Assembly: GCA_002506015.1 (NCBI GenBank)
Contig: DAWR01000028.1
Location: forward strand, 1-5,694
Length of the DNA stretch: 5,694 nucleotides
Origin: Candidatus Methanogasteraceae archaeon UBA261
GTDB taxonomy: Archaea; Halobacteriota; Methanosarcinia; Methanosarcinales; Methanogasteraceae
Direction of reading: 5' to 3'
The position numbers were made by a program, and so were the translations under genes. Positions 1-5,588 of the stretch are shown here, one piece after another; the first letter of the stretch is position 1; each line of letters opens with the position of its first letter. Below the pieces are notes generated by a model that saw only the letters and a program-made list of their open reading frames with translations, ran no database searches and was not told the DNA's origin.

Positions 1-1
1 T

Positions 2-331
2 CTTGAGGACGACTTTGATATAGTTCTTGCAAACGCACAGCACATCAAAAACGTCCCTGGAAGGAAGACTGATGTCAAAGACTGCCAGTGGATCCCCCAT
101 CTATTCAGAAACGGGCTGATTTCAGGGAGTTTTATCCCACCACGAGAGATCAGGGAACTGCGAGACCTTACCAGAACCCGAAAGAAGCTTGTTGGAGCGA
201 TGGCGTCGGAGAAGAACCGTGTTCAGAAGGTTTTGGGGGATGCGAACATCAAGATCTCGTCCGTTGTCTCAAAGGTCTTCGGAGTGTCCTCCCTCGCCAT
301 GATCTGCGCGCTCCTGGAGAACGATGAGCTC
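2..331 (+). pseudogene. IS110-family transposase, N-terminal/catalytic fragment (partial, broken)
   Basis: This open frame enters from the left edge and encodes the second part of the DEDD (RuvC-like) domain of an IS110-family transposase. Visible hallmarks are NAQHIKNVPGRKTDVKDCQW, whose TDVKD carries the last two acidic residues of the DEDD set, then PPREIRELRDLTRTRKKLV and the helical stretch VQKVLGDANIKISSVVSKVFG. IS110 enzymes move DNA with a DEDD domain plus a C-terminal serine-containing domain and are guided by a bridge RNA in known members. Family similarity stops near base 331 (residues DEL). The frame then runs through unrelated sequence to a stop at 425-427. The next part of the protein resumes at 717 in another frame, so this gene was interrupted. 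The start and the first D and E catalytic residues lie outside the window. The family call is confident; loss of function is inferred from the break. Confidence 0.85.
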
Positions 332-364
332 TGGGCTGATGAAAAGATGTGCATACCCTGCACC

Positions 365-400
365 GAATCGGTCCCATTTTTGTCTCGCTTTAGCACTGGA
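365..400 (+). repeat. Diverged direct repeat, copy 1
   Basis: This 36-bp stretch, beginning gaatcggtccc and ending agcactgga, recurs 149 bp downstream at 514-548. 29 of 36 columns match, with one single-base gap. All six substitutions are transitions. The copies share the core tccc-n-tttttgt-n-tcg. Copy 1 also contains a small inverted pair, TCGCT at 385-389 and AGCGA at 400-404, which copy 2 does not keep. Both copies lie inside the segment interrupting the IS110 transposase. Their role is unknown. Confidence 0.55.
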
Positions 401-513
401 GCGAAAGCATCCCCTCACTTAGATTGAACCGATTGCTACTGGTTTTTCTTGAACCATGAAAGAATTGGACTGATAGGTGGGGTTCATAATCTGACCAATG
501 AAACCACTACACT

Positions 514-548
514 GAATTGATCCCGTTTTTGTTTCGTTTAGTATTGGA
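514..548 (+). repeat. Diverged direct repeat, copy 2
   Basis: This is the second copy of the repeat at 365-400, beginning gaattgatccc and ending gtattgga. Relative to copy 1, four C positions are T, one G is A, one A is G, and one C is missing. Weaker similarity continues to aaag at 552-555, matching 404-407. The pattern suggests an old duplication within the inserted element rather than a functional tandem array. Confidence 0.55.
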
Positions 549-571
549 TGCAAAGATCTTACAAAAGGTGA

Positions 572-709
572 TCAGCTATCAATATTTATGAAACACGTCG
601 TATTCAGCACGCCGCTTACCGATTGTCTATTGAGGAAGGGCTGACAAAAAGGAACAAAAATGGCAAGGTTTTGGGATAGAGAACTCACCCGAATATATAG
701 AGTTTTCAT
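572..709 (-). pseudogene. Possible relic of a serine recombinase N terminus
   Basis: On the minus strand an ATG at 709-707 opens a 45-codon frame starting MKTLYIRVSSLSQN. This resembles the catalytic N terminus of resolvase/invertase and IS607-type serine recombinases, whose signature is Y-x-R-V-S-[ST]-x-x-Q with the serine as nucleophile. A second family-like piece, NRQSVSGVLNTTCFINIDS, follows after about 12 extra residues (LAIFVPFCQPFL). In real family members the RQ pair sits only a few residues after the Q. The frame then stops at a TGA (574-572), far short of the usual 180 residues or more. If real, it is a truncated, disrupted relic. The match is short and rests on memory of the family pattern, so chance is possible. 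Confidence 0.3.
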
Positions 710-716
710 CACCTCA

Positions 717-995
717 GATGAGCTCTCTGCAGATGAAATCGCAGAAATGGCGAGAGGCAAGCTCAAAAAGAAGGTGAACCAGTTAGTGGAAGCCCTGAAC
801 GGGAATGTAACCGATCACCACCGTTTTCTCTTGAAACAGCATCTGGGACCCATCGATTTCCTTGTTGAAGAGATAAAGGAGTTTGATAAAGAGATTCAGT
901 GGAGATTGGTGCCTTATGAGAAGGAATTTAAGGACATCCAATCTGTTACTGGAATTAAAGGAGTCTCGGCGGGGCACTGTCTGGAAATCAAGTGA
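717..995 (+). pseudogene. IS110-family transposase, middle fragment (broken)
   Basis: From DELSADEIAEMARGKLKKK through VTDHHRFLLKQHLGPIDFL and a charged helical stretch to IQSVTGIKGVSA, this frame matches the linker/coiled-coil region of IS110 transposases and the start of the C-terminal Transposase_20 domain. It continues the fragment at 2-331: the joined protein would read smoothly across DEL-SADE. The open frame is formally open from an ATG at 660, but residues before about 717 do not look like the family. It ends at TGA 993-995 just after the 'PGIG'-like TGIKG motif. The C-terminal catalytic serine region is therefore absent and the protein cannot be complete. A palindromic repeat begins 6 bp later and may mark a second breakpoint. 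Confidence 0.8.
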
Positions 996-1001
996 TTTAT
1001 C

Positions 1002-1059
1002 ACCGCGGAGGAACGCAGAGTTTTGAGACCGCTTTCAACCCTCTGCGTGGCTTTGCGGT
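1002..1059. repeat. Imperfect palindromic repeat (CCGC...CGCAGAG type)
   Basis: The left arm at 1002-1020, accgcggaggaacgcagag, pairs with the right arm at 1041-1059, ctctgcgtggctttgcggt. Fifteen of 19 positions are complementary around a 20-bp loop: accgc and cgcagag pair perfectly and the mismatches lie between them. From general familiarity, repeats built on 'accgcagag...acgcagag' are scattered through many environmental bacterial and archaeal genomes in intergenic sites. Here it sits between the broken transposase end (995) and the 3' end of the leftward operon (1190). It could fold as a hairpin in RNA, but has no T-tract directly after it. Confidence 0.65.
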
Positions 1060-1159
1060 AGAATCTAAGGGCATGGCGATCTCACCGGAAGTATGTGTTA
1101 TTACCGATCCAATCGTACCAGTGTTTGCAGGATTGGCATGATGTTTTCCACCTGACCGG

Positions 1160-1172
1160 AAAAATTTAAAAA
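1160..1172 (-). terminator. Candidate T-tract terminator of the leftward operon
   Basis: Eighteen bases past the stop codon of the trehalose synthase gene (1190-1192), the minus strand reads CTTTTTAAATTTTTCC. Archaeal RNA polymerase commonly terminates at such U-rich stretches without needing a strong hairpin. The palindrome at 1002-1059 lies farther downstream and could act as a backup. No other termination signal is obvious within the operon. Confidence 0.4.
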
Positions 1173-1189
1173 GTCTCACCTGCACGAAG

Positions 1190-2491
1190 CTACAACCTGA
1201 TTACCCCTGACGGATCATCGAGACTGATCAGCAGCATGAGATAGTCCATGAGATGCCTCGTTATCAGGAAATTGTGCCTGACATGTTCCCTGCCGTTCTC
1301 CCCGATCGTTCTGGCAAGCTCCGGATTCTTGAGGAGGTTCGCAATCTTGTATGCTGCGCCCGCTGACGAATGCACGAGGTAGCCTGTGACGCCGTTGATG
1401 ATCTGTAGCGGAATTCCGCCGGTTGCACCGCCGATCACGGGTTTTCCTTTCCAGAGACCTTCAGCGACAACGAGCCCGAAGCCCTCCTTGAGCGACTTCT
1501 GCATAATAACGGTCGATGCGCGTTGGAACGCGTTGATCTCGATGTCCTCGAACGGTGGCGATCCGAGCAGCACATGAATGTCCTCGTCGCCCTCTGCCTT
1601 TTCCATGACCTCGCGATACACGCCCATTCCTTCAGGGTCATCCGCTGCGACCCCACCGGCAAGGATCAATTGACAGTCCATCCGCTTCTTCACCCGTTTG
1701 TAGGCGTCTATAACTCCTGGAAGGTCTTTCAATCGATCGAATCTGGATACCTGCGTTATGATCGGCTTATCCTGGGTTATCCCGTATTTGTCAAGGACAG
1801 AATCTATCTCGCCCTGCGAGAGTTCGATGTTCTTGTCGCTCAACGGGTCGATTGATGGGGGCACAAGAAATTGCCTGATCCCGAGATCAGGTCTGGTAAA
1901 GAGCGGCGTCGAAAAGACCGATGCATCGTATTTCGAGACCGGATCGCGCAGAAAGTTCCAGACAAGCGGATCAGGGTTTGAAACATCGATGTGACACCTC
2001 CAGACCCATTTACCCCTCTTTTTTACGTCGATCAGTGCGGCTGGCTGCGGATCGTGTATGATCATATAGTCGCTATCAAGTTCCATCTCTTCTGCGTTGA
2101 TCCTATTCCAGCGCAGAAACGTCTCAAACATCTCTTTTCTTGTGGTCAGTTCGTTGATCTGATTTTCGATGTCATCCATAACACTGACATCGGTGTGCTC
2201 CGCGCAGACTGCAATAGAGTCCTCTGCCCTGCCATGAAGCGCGTTGTGAAAACCTTTCGTGACCGAAAAGAAGTCATCGTCCCCTCTTATCACGTTCCAT
2301 TCGGTTTCGATGCCCAACCCCACGAACAACGGGATCATGCTGCTCAGAATTTCCGCAACGCCCCCGCCAGAGTACGTGGCGTTGATGTGTTGCACCGTGC
2401 CCGGGATGTGTTCGGCGAGCGTTTCAAGGTCCTCTAAGAGTGATCTCCCAACGATGTCCTCATAATCCCAGATTGATCTCTTCTCGTTCAT
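1190..2491 (-). CDS. treT: TreT-like trehalose synthase (glycosyltransferring), GT4 family
   Basis: This 433-residue cytoplasmic enzyme belongs to the GT-B glycosyltransferase family GT4. TreT (EC 2.4.1.245) reversibly joins NDP-glucose and glucose to make trehalose. Family features are the N-terminal glycine-rich loop HINATYSGGGVAEIL (35-49) and FHNALHG (81-87). Others are HDPQP (146-150), WRCHIDVSNP (164-173) and the donor-site segment SRFDRLKD (249-256) with R250 and K255. The retaining-GT4 E-x7-E motif is EGFGLVVAE, with E336 and E344. The C-terminal FLITRHLMDYL is typical of TreT-like proteins, and the length is normal. It is the last gene of a three-gene operon. Its ATG overlaps the upstream TGA by 4 bp (ATGA, 2488-2491), suggesting coupled translation; GGGAG lies 5 bp before the ATG. 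The stop codon is TAG. The donor nucleotide cannot be told from sequence, and activity toward another acceptor is possible. Confidence 0.85.
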   Translation of the reverse strand: MNEKRSIWDYEDIVGRSLLEDLETLAEHIPGTVQHINATYSGGGVAEILSSMIPLFVGLGIETEWNVIRGDDDFFSVTKGFHNALHGRAEDSIAVCAEHTDVSVMDDIENQINELTTRKEMFETFLRWNRINAEEMELDSDYMIIHDPQPAALIDVKKRGKWVWRCHIDVSNPDPLVWNFLRDPVSKYDASVFSTPLFTRPDLGIRQFLVPPSIDPLSDKNIELSQGEIDSVLDKYGITQDKPIITQVSRFDRLKDLPGVIDAYKRVKKRMDCQLILAGGVAADDPEGMGVYREVMEKAEGDEDIHVLLGSPPFEDIEINAFQRASTVIMQKSLKEGFGLVVAEGLWKGKPVIGGATGGIPLQIINGVTGYLVHSSAGAAYKIANLLKNPELARTIGENGREHVRHNFLITRHLMDYLMLLISLDDPSGVIRL

Positions 2492-3141
2492 AGGTGCTCC
2501 CAGAAGTATCCTTCAATAATCTTCACGATCTCAATTTTCATGGCATTCAGGTTTGCAAATCCATAAGGATACAGATTGTCCAGTTTTCCCATCAGTTCAT
2601 GACTGTCCTTCTCAAGTACCCAGTCAGACAATGCCCTGTAATGCCCTCCGTCAAGCAGCCTGCTTGCGATAAAATAATAGAATATCGAATCCAGATCATC
2701 AGATCCCTTGATTATTTCCAGCACATCAGTCAAGTCTCTTGCCACAGTTTTTGTTGGAAAGACGACACTTATGCATCTGACAAAGTGAAATTCCTGCCCG
2801 ATTCCCGCCCTGCCACTCACATCATGTGTTGCCAGGTACTCCTCAATTATCTTGATGATCTTCTTTCGAAGCGATTCCGGATCGTTGAGTTCACGCAGGT
2901 CAAGGTCGGCAAGCCGTTCGGCAAGCGCAGGTTCGTGCAGCACATCAGCGATCCAGTACGAAAAATCGTTCGGGTACTCAGGCGGGAGAAAATGGTAGTC
3001 CAGGAGTGCATGGTAGATGTGGTTGAAGACTACACTCTCATCGACATCCTTTATGACCCCAACAAGTTCCAGAAGGTCTCTCGCCTTCAGTCCTGTAAGC
3101 TCGAAATGATATCGCGCCTTGTAGAATGTGAAGTCTGCCAT
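2488..3141 (-). CDS. DUF5752-like protein, internally duplicated, function unknown
   Basis: This 217-residue soluble protein has no signal peptide or membrane segment. I match it from memory to the DUF5752 family, whose members occur beside trehalose synthase-type glycosyltransferases; no function is established that I know of. It appears to be two copies of one unit of about 100 residues. Residues 11-48 (YHFELTGLKARDLLELV...HALLD) correspond to 118-164 (FHFVRCISVVFPTKTVARDLTDVLEII...SRLLD). Residues 56-104 (ending KKIIKIIEEYLA) correspond to 167-214 (ending IEIVKIIEGYFW). Each unit has an aromatic/strand start, a D-x-x-x-x-[FY] helix and a conserved W (W63, W174). The conserved-looking FLPPEYPNDFSYW (51-63) occurs only in the first unit. 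GAGAGGGG lies 5 bp before the ATG, directly after the upstream stop. Its position between two glycosyltransferases suggests a partner or regulator; that is inference. Confidence 0.7.
   Translation of the reverse strand: MADFTFYKARYHFELTGLKARDLLELVGVIKDVDESVVFNHIYHALLDYHFLPPEYPNDFSYWIADVLHEPALAERLADLDLRELNDPESLRKKIIKIIEEYLATHDVSGRAGIGQEFHFVRCISVVFPTKTVARDLTDVLEIIKGSDDLDSIFYYFIASRLLDGGHYRALSDWVLEKDSHELMGKLDNLYPYGFANLNAMKIEIVKIIEGYFWEHL
2492..2501 (-). promoter_or_regulatory. Ribosome binding site of treT inside the upstream gene
   Basis: GGGAG at 2501-2497 on the minus strand precedes the ATG by five bases (CACCT). It lies entirely within the last codons of the DUF5752-like gene, whose TGA overlaps the ATG. 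The arrangement supports the 2491 start and translational coupling of the two proteins. Confidence 0.6.
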
Positions 3142-3154
3142 ATATGCCCCTCTC
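3142..3154 (-). promoter_or_regulatory. Ribosome binding site of the DUF5752-like gene
   Basis: The 13-bp gap between the GT4 stop (TAA at 3157-3155) and the ATG at 3141 reads GAGAGGGGCATAT on the minus strand. It is a strong purine-rich Shine-Dalgarno site with a 5-bp spacer. The gap leaves no room for a separate promoter, so the two genes are very probably co-transcribed. Confidence 0.65.
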
Positions 3155-4510
3155 TTAATGTTTGAATCCGGTTATGATATCACTAAAAATATCACATACT
3201 AATCTCACACCTTCTTCTATATAACATTGTCTTGCAGTCTCATAACCTCTTTTGCCCATCTCTCTGGCATCGTCCGGACTGGCTAACAGAGTGTTGATCT
3301 TCTCTGCCAGTTCATCGGCATTTCCCGACTCAAATGTATACCCGTTAAGTCCATCTATCGTCAGTTCCGAGACGCCGGCACCATCGCTCACGATCACTGG
3401 TTTCTCGTACATCCACGCCTCCACAACGACGAGACCGAAGCCCTCTGTGCGGGACGGGAAGAGCATCGCATCACACCGGCGGTACGCTGCTTTCAGCAAA
3501 TTATCTGCCATGTATCCTGTGAATATGACTCTACCGGAAACACCCATCTCTCCTGCAAGTTTCTTCAGGTACCTGTTCCACGCGCTCCCCTTCGGATGAG
3601 CCAGACCGCCCCTCTCGCTGCTCGTGAAACTGCCGTTTCCTATGAGTACCAGTTTTGCGTGAGGCACCTTCGCAAGCGCCCTGATTGCGATATCCTGCCC
3701 TTTGATCTCGTCCATCCGTGCTACCATCAGAAGCATGATGTCATCGTCGGTTACACCGGACCGGCTGCAGAACTCACGCGACTCCGACTCGGTCGGCTCG
3801 GTCCAGCTGTGCTGATTGATGTAGGGGTACGTCTGGTATGCCCTGCCCTGATAGCCCGCACGTATCAGCCCCTCAAGGTCACGCTTGCAACTGACAATGA
3901 CCCCGTCAAATGACTCGATGCACCGCACAATGAACCGCCTGATATGACTCGATGTATTCTCCAGATCGAACGGGATGTGCCATCTGAAGACCGTTGGCGC
4001 TGCGAGACCGATCATGTTTCCGACGAGAAGCTGCTGGAAGTCGTGGATGTAGAATATATCAACCGGGAGCAGTTCAAACATCTTGTCAGCACAGAGCCAG
4101 TTGTATCGTGCATAAGCCGAGAACTCGCCTGCGCCGATCGGTTTACGGTCGATGTTGTGAATCTCCGCCCATATCCGTTCCTTGAGTCGAGCATACGGCG
4201 CGATGTACTTGTGCTCAAGCATGATGTTGTGAACAAGAATGTTATCAACGAGCACGCGCTCGGGACCCATCATGTTCAGTGATATCCAGTGCGCAGTATC
4301 CACATGACCGCCCTCGATTAACAGCCTCTGCAACGGGTAAACCATCTTCGGGACACCCCCCGGCGCAAAATCATAATCCTCCCCGACTTCAAGGCATTTG
4401 AATGGTACAGGGTCTGGGAGTGTACCATATTTGTCAAGTAACTCGCTGTAATCGAGTTTGAATCTGATCAGAGGTGTCTGCGTAACTATACAGGTTGTTA
4501 TTTTATCCAT
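3155..4510 (-). CDS. GT4-family glycosyltransferase of the trehalose operon, acceptor unknown
   Basis: This 451-residue soluble GT-B enzyme is the first gene of the operon. The N-terminal domain has the glycine loop GGVPKMVYPLQRLL (51-64), HDFQQ (156-160) and FRWHIPFD (175-182). The last two parallel HDPQP and WRCHID of the neighbouring TreT-like enzyme, showing the two are related. The C-terminal donor domain has VARMDEIKGQD (263-273), with R265 and K270 for the nucleotide phosphates. The E-x7-E motif is EGFGLVVVE (E356, E364), followed by KPVIVSDGAGVSEL. These residues predict an active retaining transferase using a nucleotide sugar. Compared with TreT it has an insert around 293-312 and a distinct N terminus, so a different acceptor is likely. 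The start has only a weak, distant AAAGGA (about 12 bp before ATG), but no better in-frame start is evident. Possible products include a disaccharide solute or a glycan; sequence alone does not decide. Confidence 0.8.
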   Translation of the reverse strand: MDKITTCIVTQTPLIRFKLDYSELLDKYGTLPDPVPFKCLEVGEDYDFAPGGVPKMVYPLQRLLIEGGHVDTAHWISLNMMGPERVLVDNILVHNIMLEHKYIAPYARLKERIWAEIHNIDRKPIGAGEFSAYARYNWLCADKMFELLPVDIFYIHDFQQLLVGNMIGLAAPTVFRWHIPFDLENTSSHIRRFIVRCIESFDGVIVSCKRDLEGLIRAGYQGRAYQTYPYINQHSWTEPTESESREFCSRSGVTDDDIMLLMVARMDEIKGQDIAIRALAKVPHAKLVLIGNGSFTSSERGGLAHPKGSAWNRYLKKLAGEMGVSGRVIFTGYMADNLLKAAYRRCDAMLFPSRTEGFGLVVVEAWMYEKPVIVSDGAGVSELTIDGLNGYTFESGNADELAEKINTLLASPDDAREMGKRGYETARQCYIEEGVRLVCDIFSDIITGFKH

Positions 4511-4581
4511 GTCAATACAGATTCCTTTGCGTTATCCCCTGCTGGCAACTACTATGTTCGTTCATGTCTGCGTTGGTATGG

Positions 4582-4587
4582 CATAAA
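4582..4587 (-). promoter_or_regulatory. Weak TATA-like element for the leftward operon
   Basis: On the minus strand TTTATG, within CATACATTTATGCC, resembles an archaeal TATA box. A start site about 26 bases downstream would fall near 4559, giving a leader of roughly 48 bases before the GT4 ATG at 4510. The match to the consensus is partial and no strong purine-rich BRE is visible, so this is tentative. Confidence 0.25.
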
Positions 4588-4606
4588 TGTATGCAATCAA
4601 CCGCAA

Positions 4607-4613
4607 CTTAATT
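4607..4613 (+). promoter_or_regulatory. Weak TATA-like element for the epimerase gene
   Basis: CTTAATT, preceded by ccgcaa as a possible BRE, lies about 40 bases before the TTG at 4650. The expected transcription start would be near 4633-4637, a short leader before the TTG with the GGTGA site just inside it. If correct, it would exclude the upstream ATG at 4587 as the start. The consensus match is modest. Confidence 0.25.
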
Positions 4614-4615
4614 GA

Positions 4616-4625
4616 GCATGCATGC
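4616..4625. repeat. Perfect 10-bp palindrome gcatgcatgc
   Basis: This self-complementary sequence lies between the TATA-like box and the probable TTG start of the epimerase gene, within the divergent intergenic region. Its position would suit a repressor site, but ten bases can be palindromic by chance and no second copy is seen nearby. Confidence 0.3.
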
Positions 4626-4639
4626 GCAAAAGATCCACT

Positions 4640-4644
4640 GGTGA
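4640..4644 (+). promoter_or_regulatory. Shine-Dalgarno site GGTGA deciding a TTG start
   Basis: GGTGA sits 5 bp before TTG 4650-4652 (spacer accga). It matches the archaeal anti-Shine-Dalgarno GGTGATC core. Neither the ATG at 4587 nor the GTG at 4641 has a comparable site. The protein from this TTG begins MTKIVVTGG, exactly where this family usually begins. Confidence 0.5.
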
Positions 4645-4649
4645 ACCGA

Positions 4650-5567
4650 TTGACAAAGATCGTTGTGACAGGTGGTGCGGGGTTTATAGGCTCCAATCTT
4701 TCTGAAGAGCTGTCAAAAGAGCATGAAGTGGTCATAATTGATGATCTCTCCACGGGGCGGGAGAGTAACATCGAAAATCCGGATGTGGAACTTGTGCGGG
4801 GAAGTATCACCGACCTGAATCTTCTAAAGAAGCATTTCAGGGATGCTGAGTACGTTTTCCATCTGGCGGCGCTTCCGAGCGTTCAGCAGAGCGTGGAGGA
4901 TCCGATAAGGGCGGACGAGGTAAATACAGGCGGAACATTGAATGTGCTCGTTGCTGCGAGGGACATGGGTGTCTCAAAGGTGATCTGTTCCTCCTCGTGC
5001 GCTGTTTACGGCGATTCGCCCAGACTTCCGAAGAGAGAGGACATGAAGCCGGATCCGAAGTCGCCTTACGCTGTTGCGAAACTTGCTGGCGAGTATTACT
5101 GCAAGGTCTTCAGCGATATCTATGGTCTGGAGACGGTCTCTCTCAGGTATTTCAATGTTTATGGCCCCAGACAGGACCCATCATCCGGTTACGCGGCTGT
5201 GATCCCTAACTTTGTGAACCGGGTTCTGGCTGGCGAGCCACCGGTCATACACGGCGACGGCGAGCAGACCCGGGACTTCGTCTTTGTGCGCGATGTGGTG
5301 CGTGCAAACGTGATTGCAATGGAGACTGATGCGTCAGGCATCTTCAATGTGGGAACCGGGACGCAGATCAGTGTCAACGATCTTGCAGAGACGATTATTG
5401 CGGCCATCGGGAACCGGGTGGATTGTATCCATACGGACTCAAGGGCCGGGGATGTGCGGGATTCATTCGGGGATATCTCGCTTGCCGCAGAGAAGGGGTA
5501 TGCGCCGGAATACGGCATGAAAGAGGGGATGATGGAGACGATTAAGTGGTTCAGGAATGGGGGGTGA
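4650..5567 (+). CDS. NAD-dependent UDP-hexose 4-epimerase (GalE/Gne-like extended SDR)
   Basis: With a TTG start this is a 305-residue cytoplasmic enzyme of the extended short-chain dehydrogenase family. It would interconvert UDP-glucose/UDP-galactose or the N-acetyl forms through a transient 4-keto sugar on bound NAD. Visible are the nucleotide loop TGGAGFIG (7-14; G8, G11, G14), acidic D31-D32 for the adenosine ribose, and HLAALPSV (71-78). The catalytic SSS-C-AVYGD has S116, and SPYAVAK has Y140 and K144. RYFNVYGPRQDP (166-177) and the substrate-site GDGEQTRDFVFVRD (202-215) follow. The AALPSVQQSVEDP segment is typical of archaeal GalE-like and WbpP/Gne-like groups, so glucose versus GlcNAc specificity is open. 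An ATG at 4587 would add 21 residues of unusual sequence; the TTG is preferred for its GGTGA site and the normal family N terminus. The gene is divergent from the glycosyltransferase operon, and its product could feed nucleotide sugars to it. Confidence 0.85.
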   Translation: MTKIVVTGGAGFIGSNLSEELSKEHEVVIIDDLSTGRESNIENPDVELVRGSITDLNLLKKHFRDAEYVFHLAALPSVQQSVEDPIRADEVNTGGTLNVLVAARDMGVSKVICSSSCAVYGDSPRLPKREDMKPDPKSPYAVAKLAGEYYCKVFSDIYGLETVSLRYFNVYGPRQDPSSGYAAVIPNFVNRVLAGEPPVIHGDGEQTRDFVFVRDVVRANVIAMETDASGIFNVGTGTQISVNDLAETIIAAIGNRVDCIHTDSRAGDVRDSFGDISLAAEKGYAPEYGMKEGMMETIKWFRNGG

Positions 5568-5588
5568 GCGGTTTCGGATGGCCAGTTA

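Larger units (their letters stand above)
332..716. mobile_element. Putative 385-bp insertion (MITE-like) inside the IS110 transposase gene
   Basis: This segment separates two parts of one transposase reading frame. It is flanked by an exact direct repeat gatgagctct (323-332 and 717-726), which could be a 9-10 bp target duplication. Removing 394 bp, one repeat included, restores an uninterrupted frame reading LLENDELSADEIAEM across the joint. The ends form a weak inverted repeat: TGGGCTGATGAAAA at 332-345 against TGAGGTGATGAAAA read inward from 716, 12 of 14 matching. A subterminal pair CCATTTTTGT (374-383) and ACAAAAATGG (654-663) is also inverted. The segment has no intact gene on either strand; it holds a diverged direct repeat and a possible recombinase relic. 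Alternatively, the two transposase pieces come from different IS110 copies and this is merely leftover DNA between them. I do not recognise the element. Confidence 0.45.

Noticed and set aside
660..716. ATG at 660 as the true start of an independent small protein continuing to 995
   Set aside because: Family similarity begins only near 717, and the C-terminal part is plainly mid-transposase. The upstream codons belong to the interrupting segment, so this is a broken piece rather than a gene.
1..995. IS110 bridge RNA in the non-coding sequence between the transposase pieces
   Set aside because: Bridge RNAs lie in the element's non-coding ends, outside the coding sequence. Neither end of the element can be identified here, and the 332-716 segment interrupts the coding region itself.
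1072..1180. Possible further transposase remnant, for example a 22-codon frame MAISPEVCVITDPIVPV... and a nearby IGMMF/FPPDRKN-like stretch
   Set aside because: A weak resemblance to the IS110 'AEIG-DM--FP' segment appears only when frameshifts are allowed, so it is not strong enough to annotate.
1991..2437. A 148-codon plus-strand open frame inside treT
   Set aside because: It lies opposite conserved TreT sequence, and the translation shows no recognisable domain.
2494..3165. A 223-codon open frame on the plus strand opposite the DUF5752-like gene
   Set aside because: It is fully antisense to a better-supported gene with Shine-Dalgarno site, operon spacing and internal repeat logic. Its translation is rich in C, H and Q without family-like motifs.
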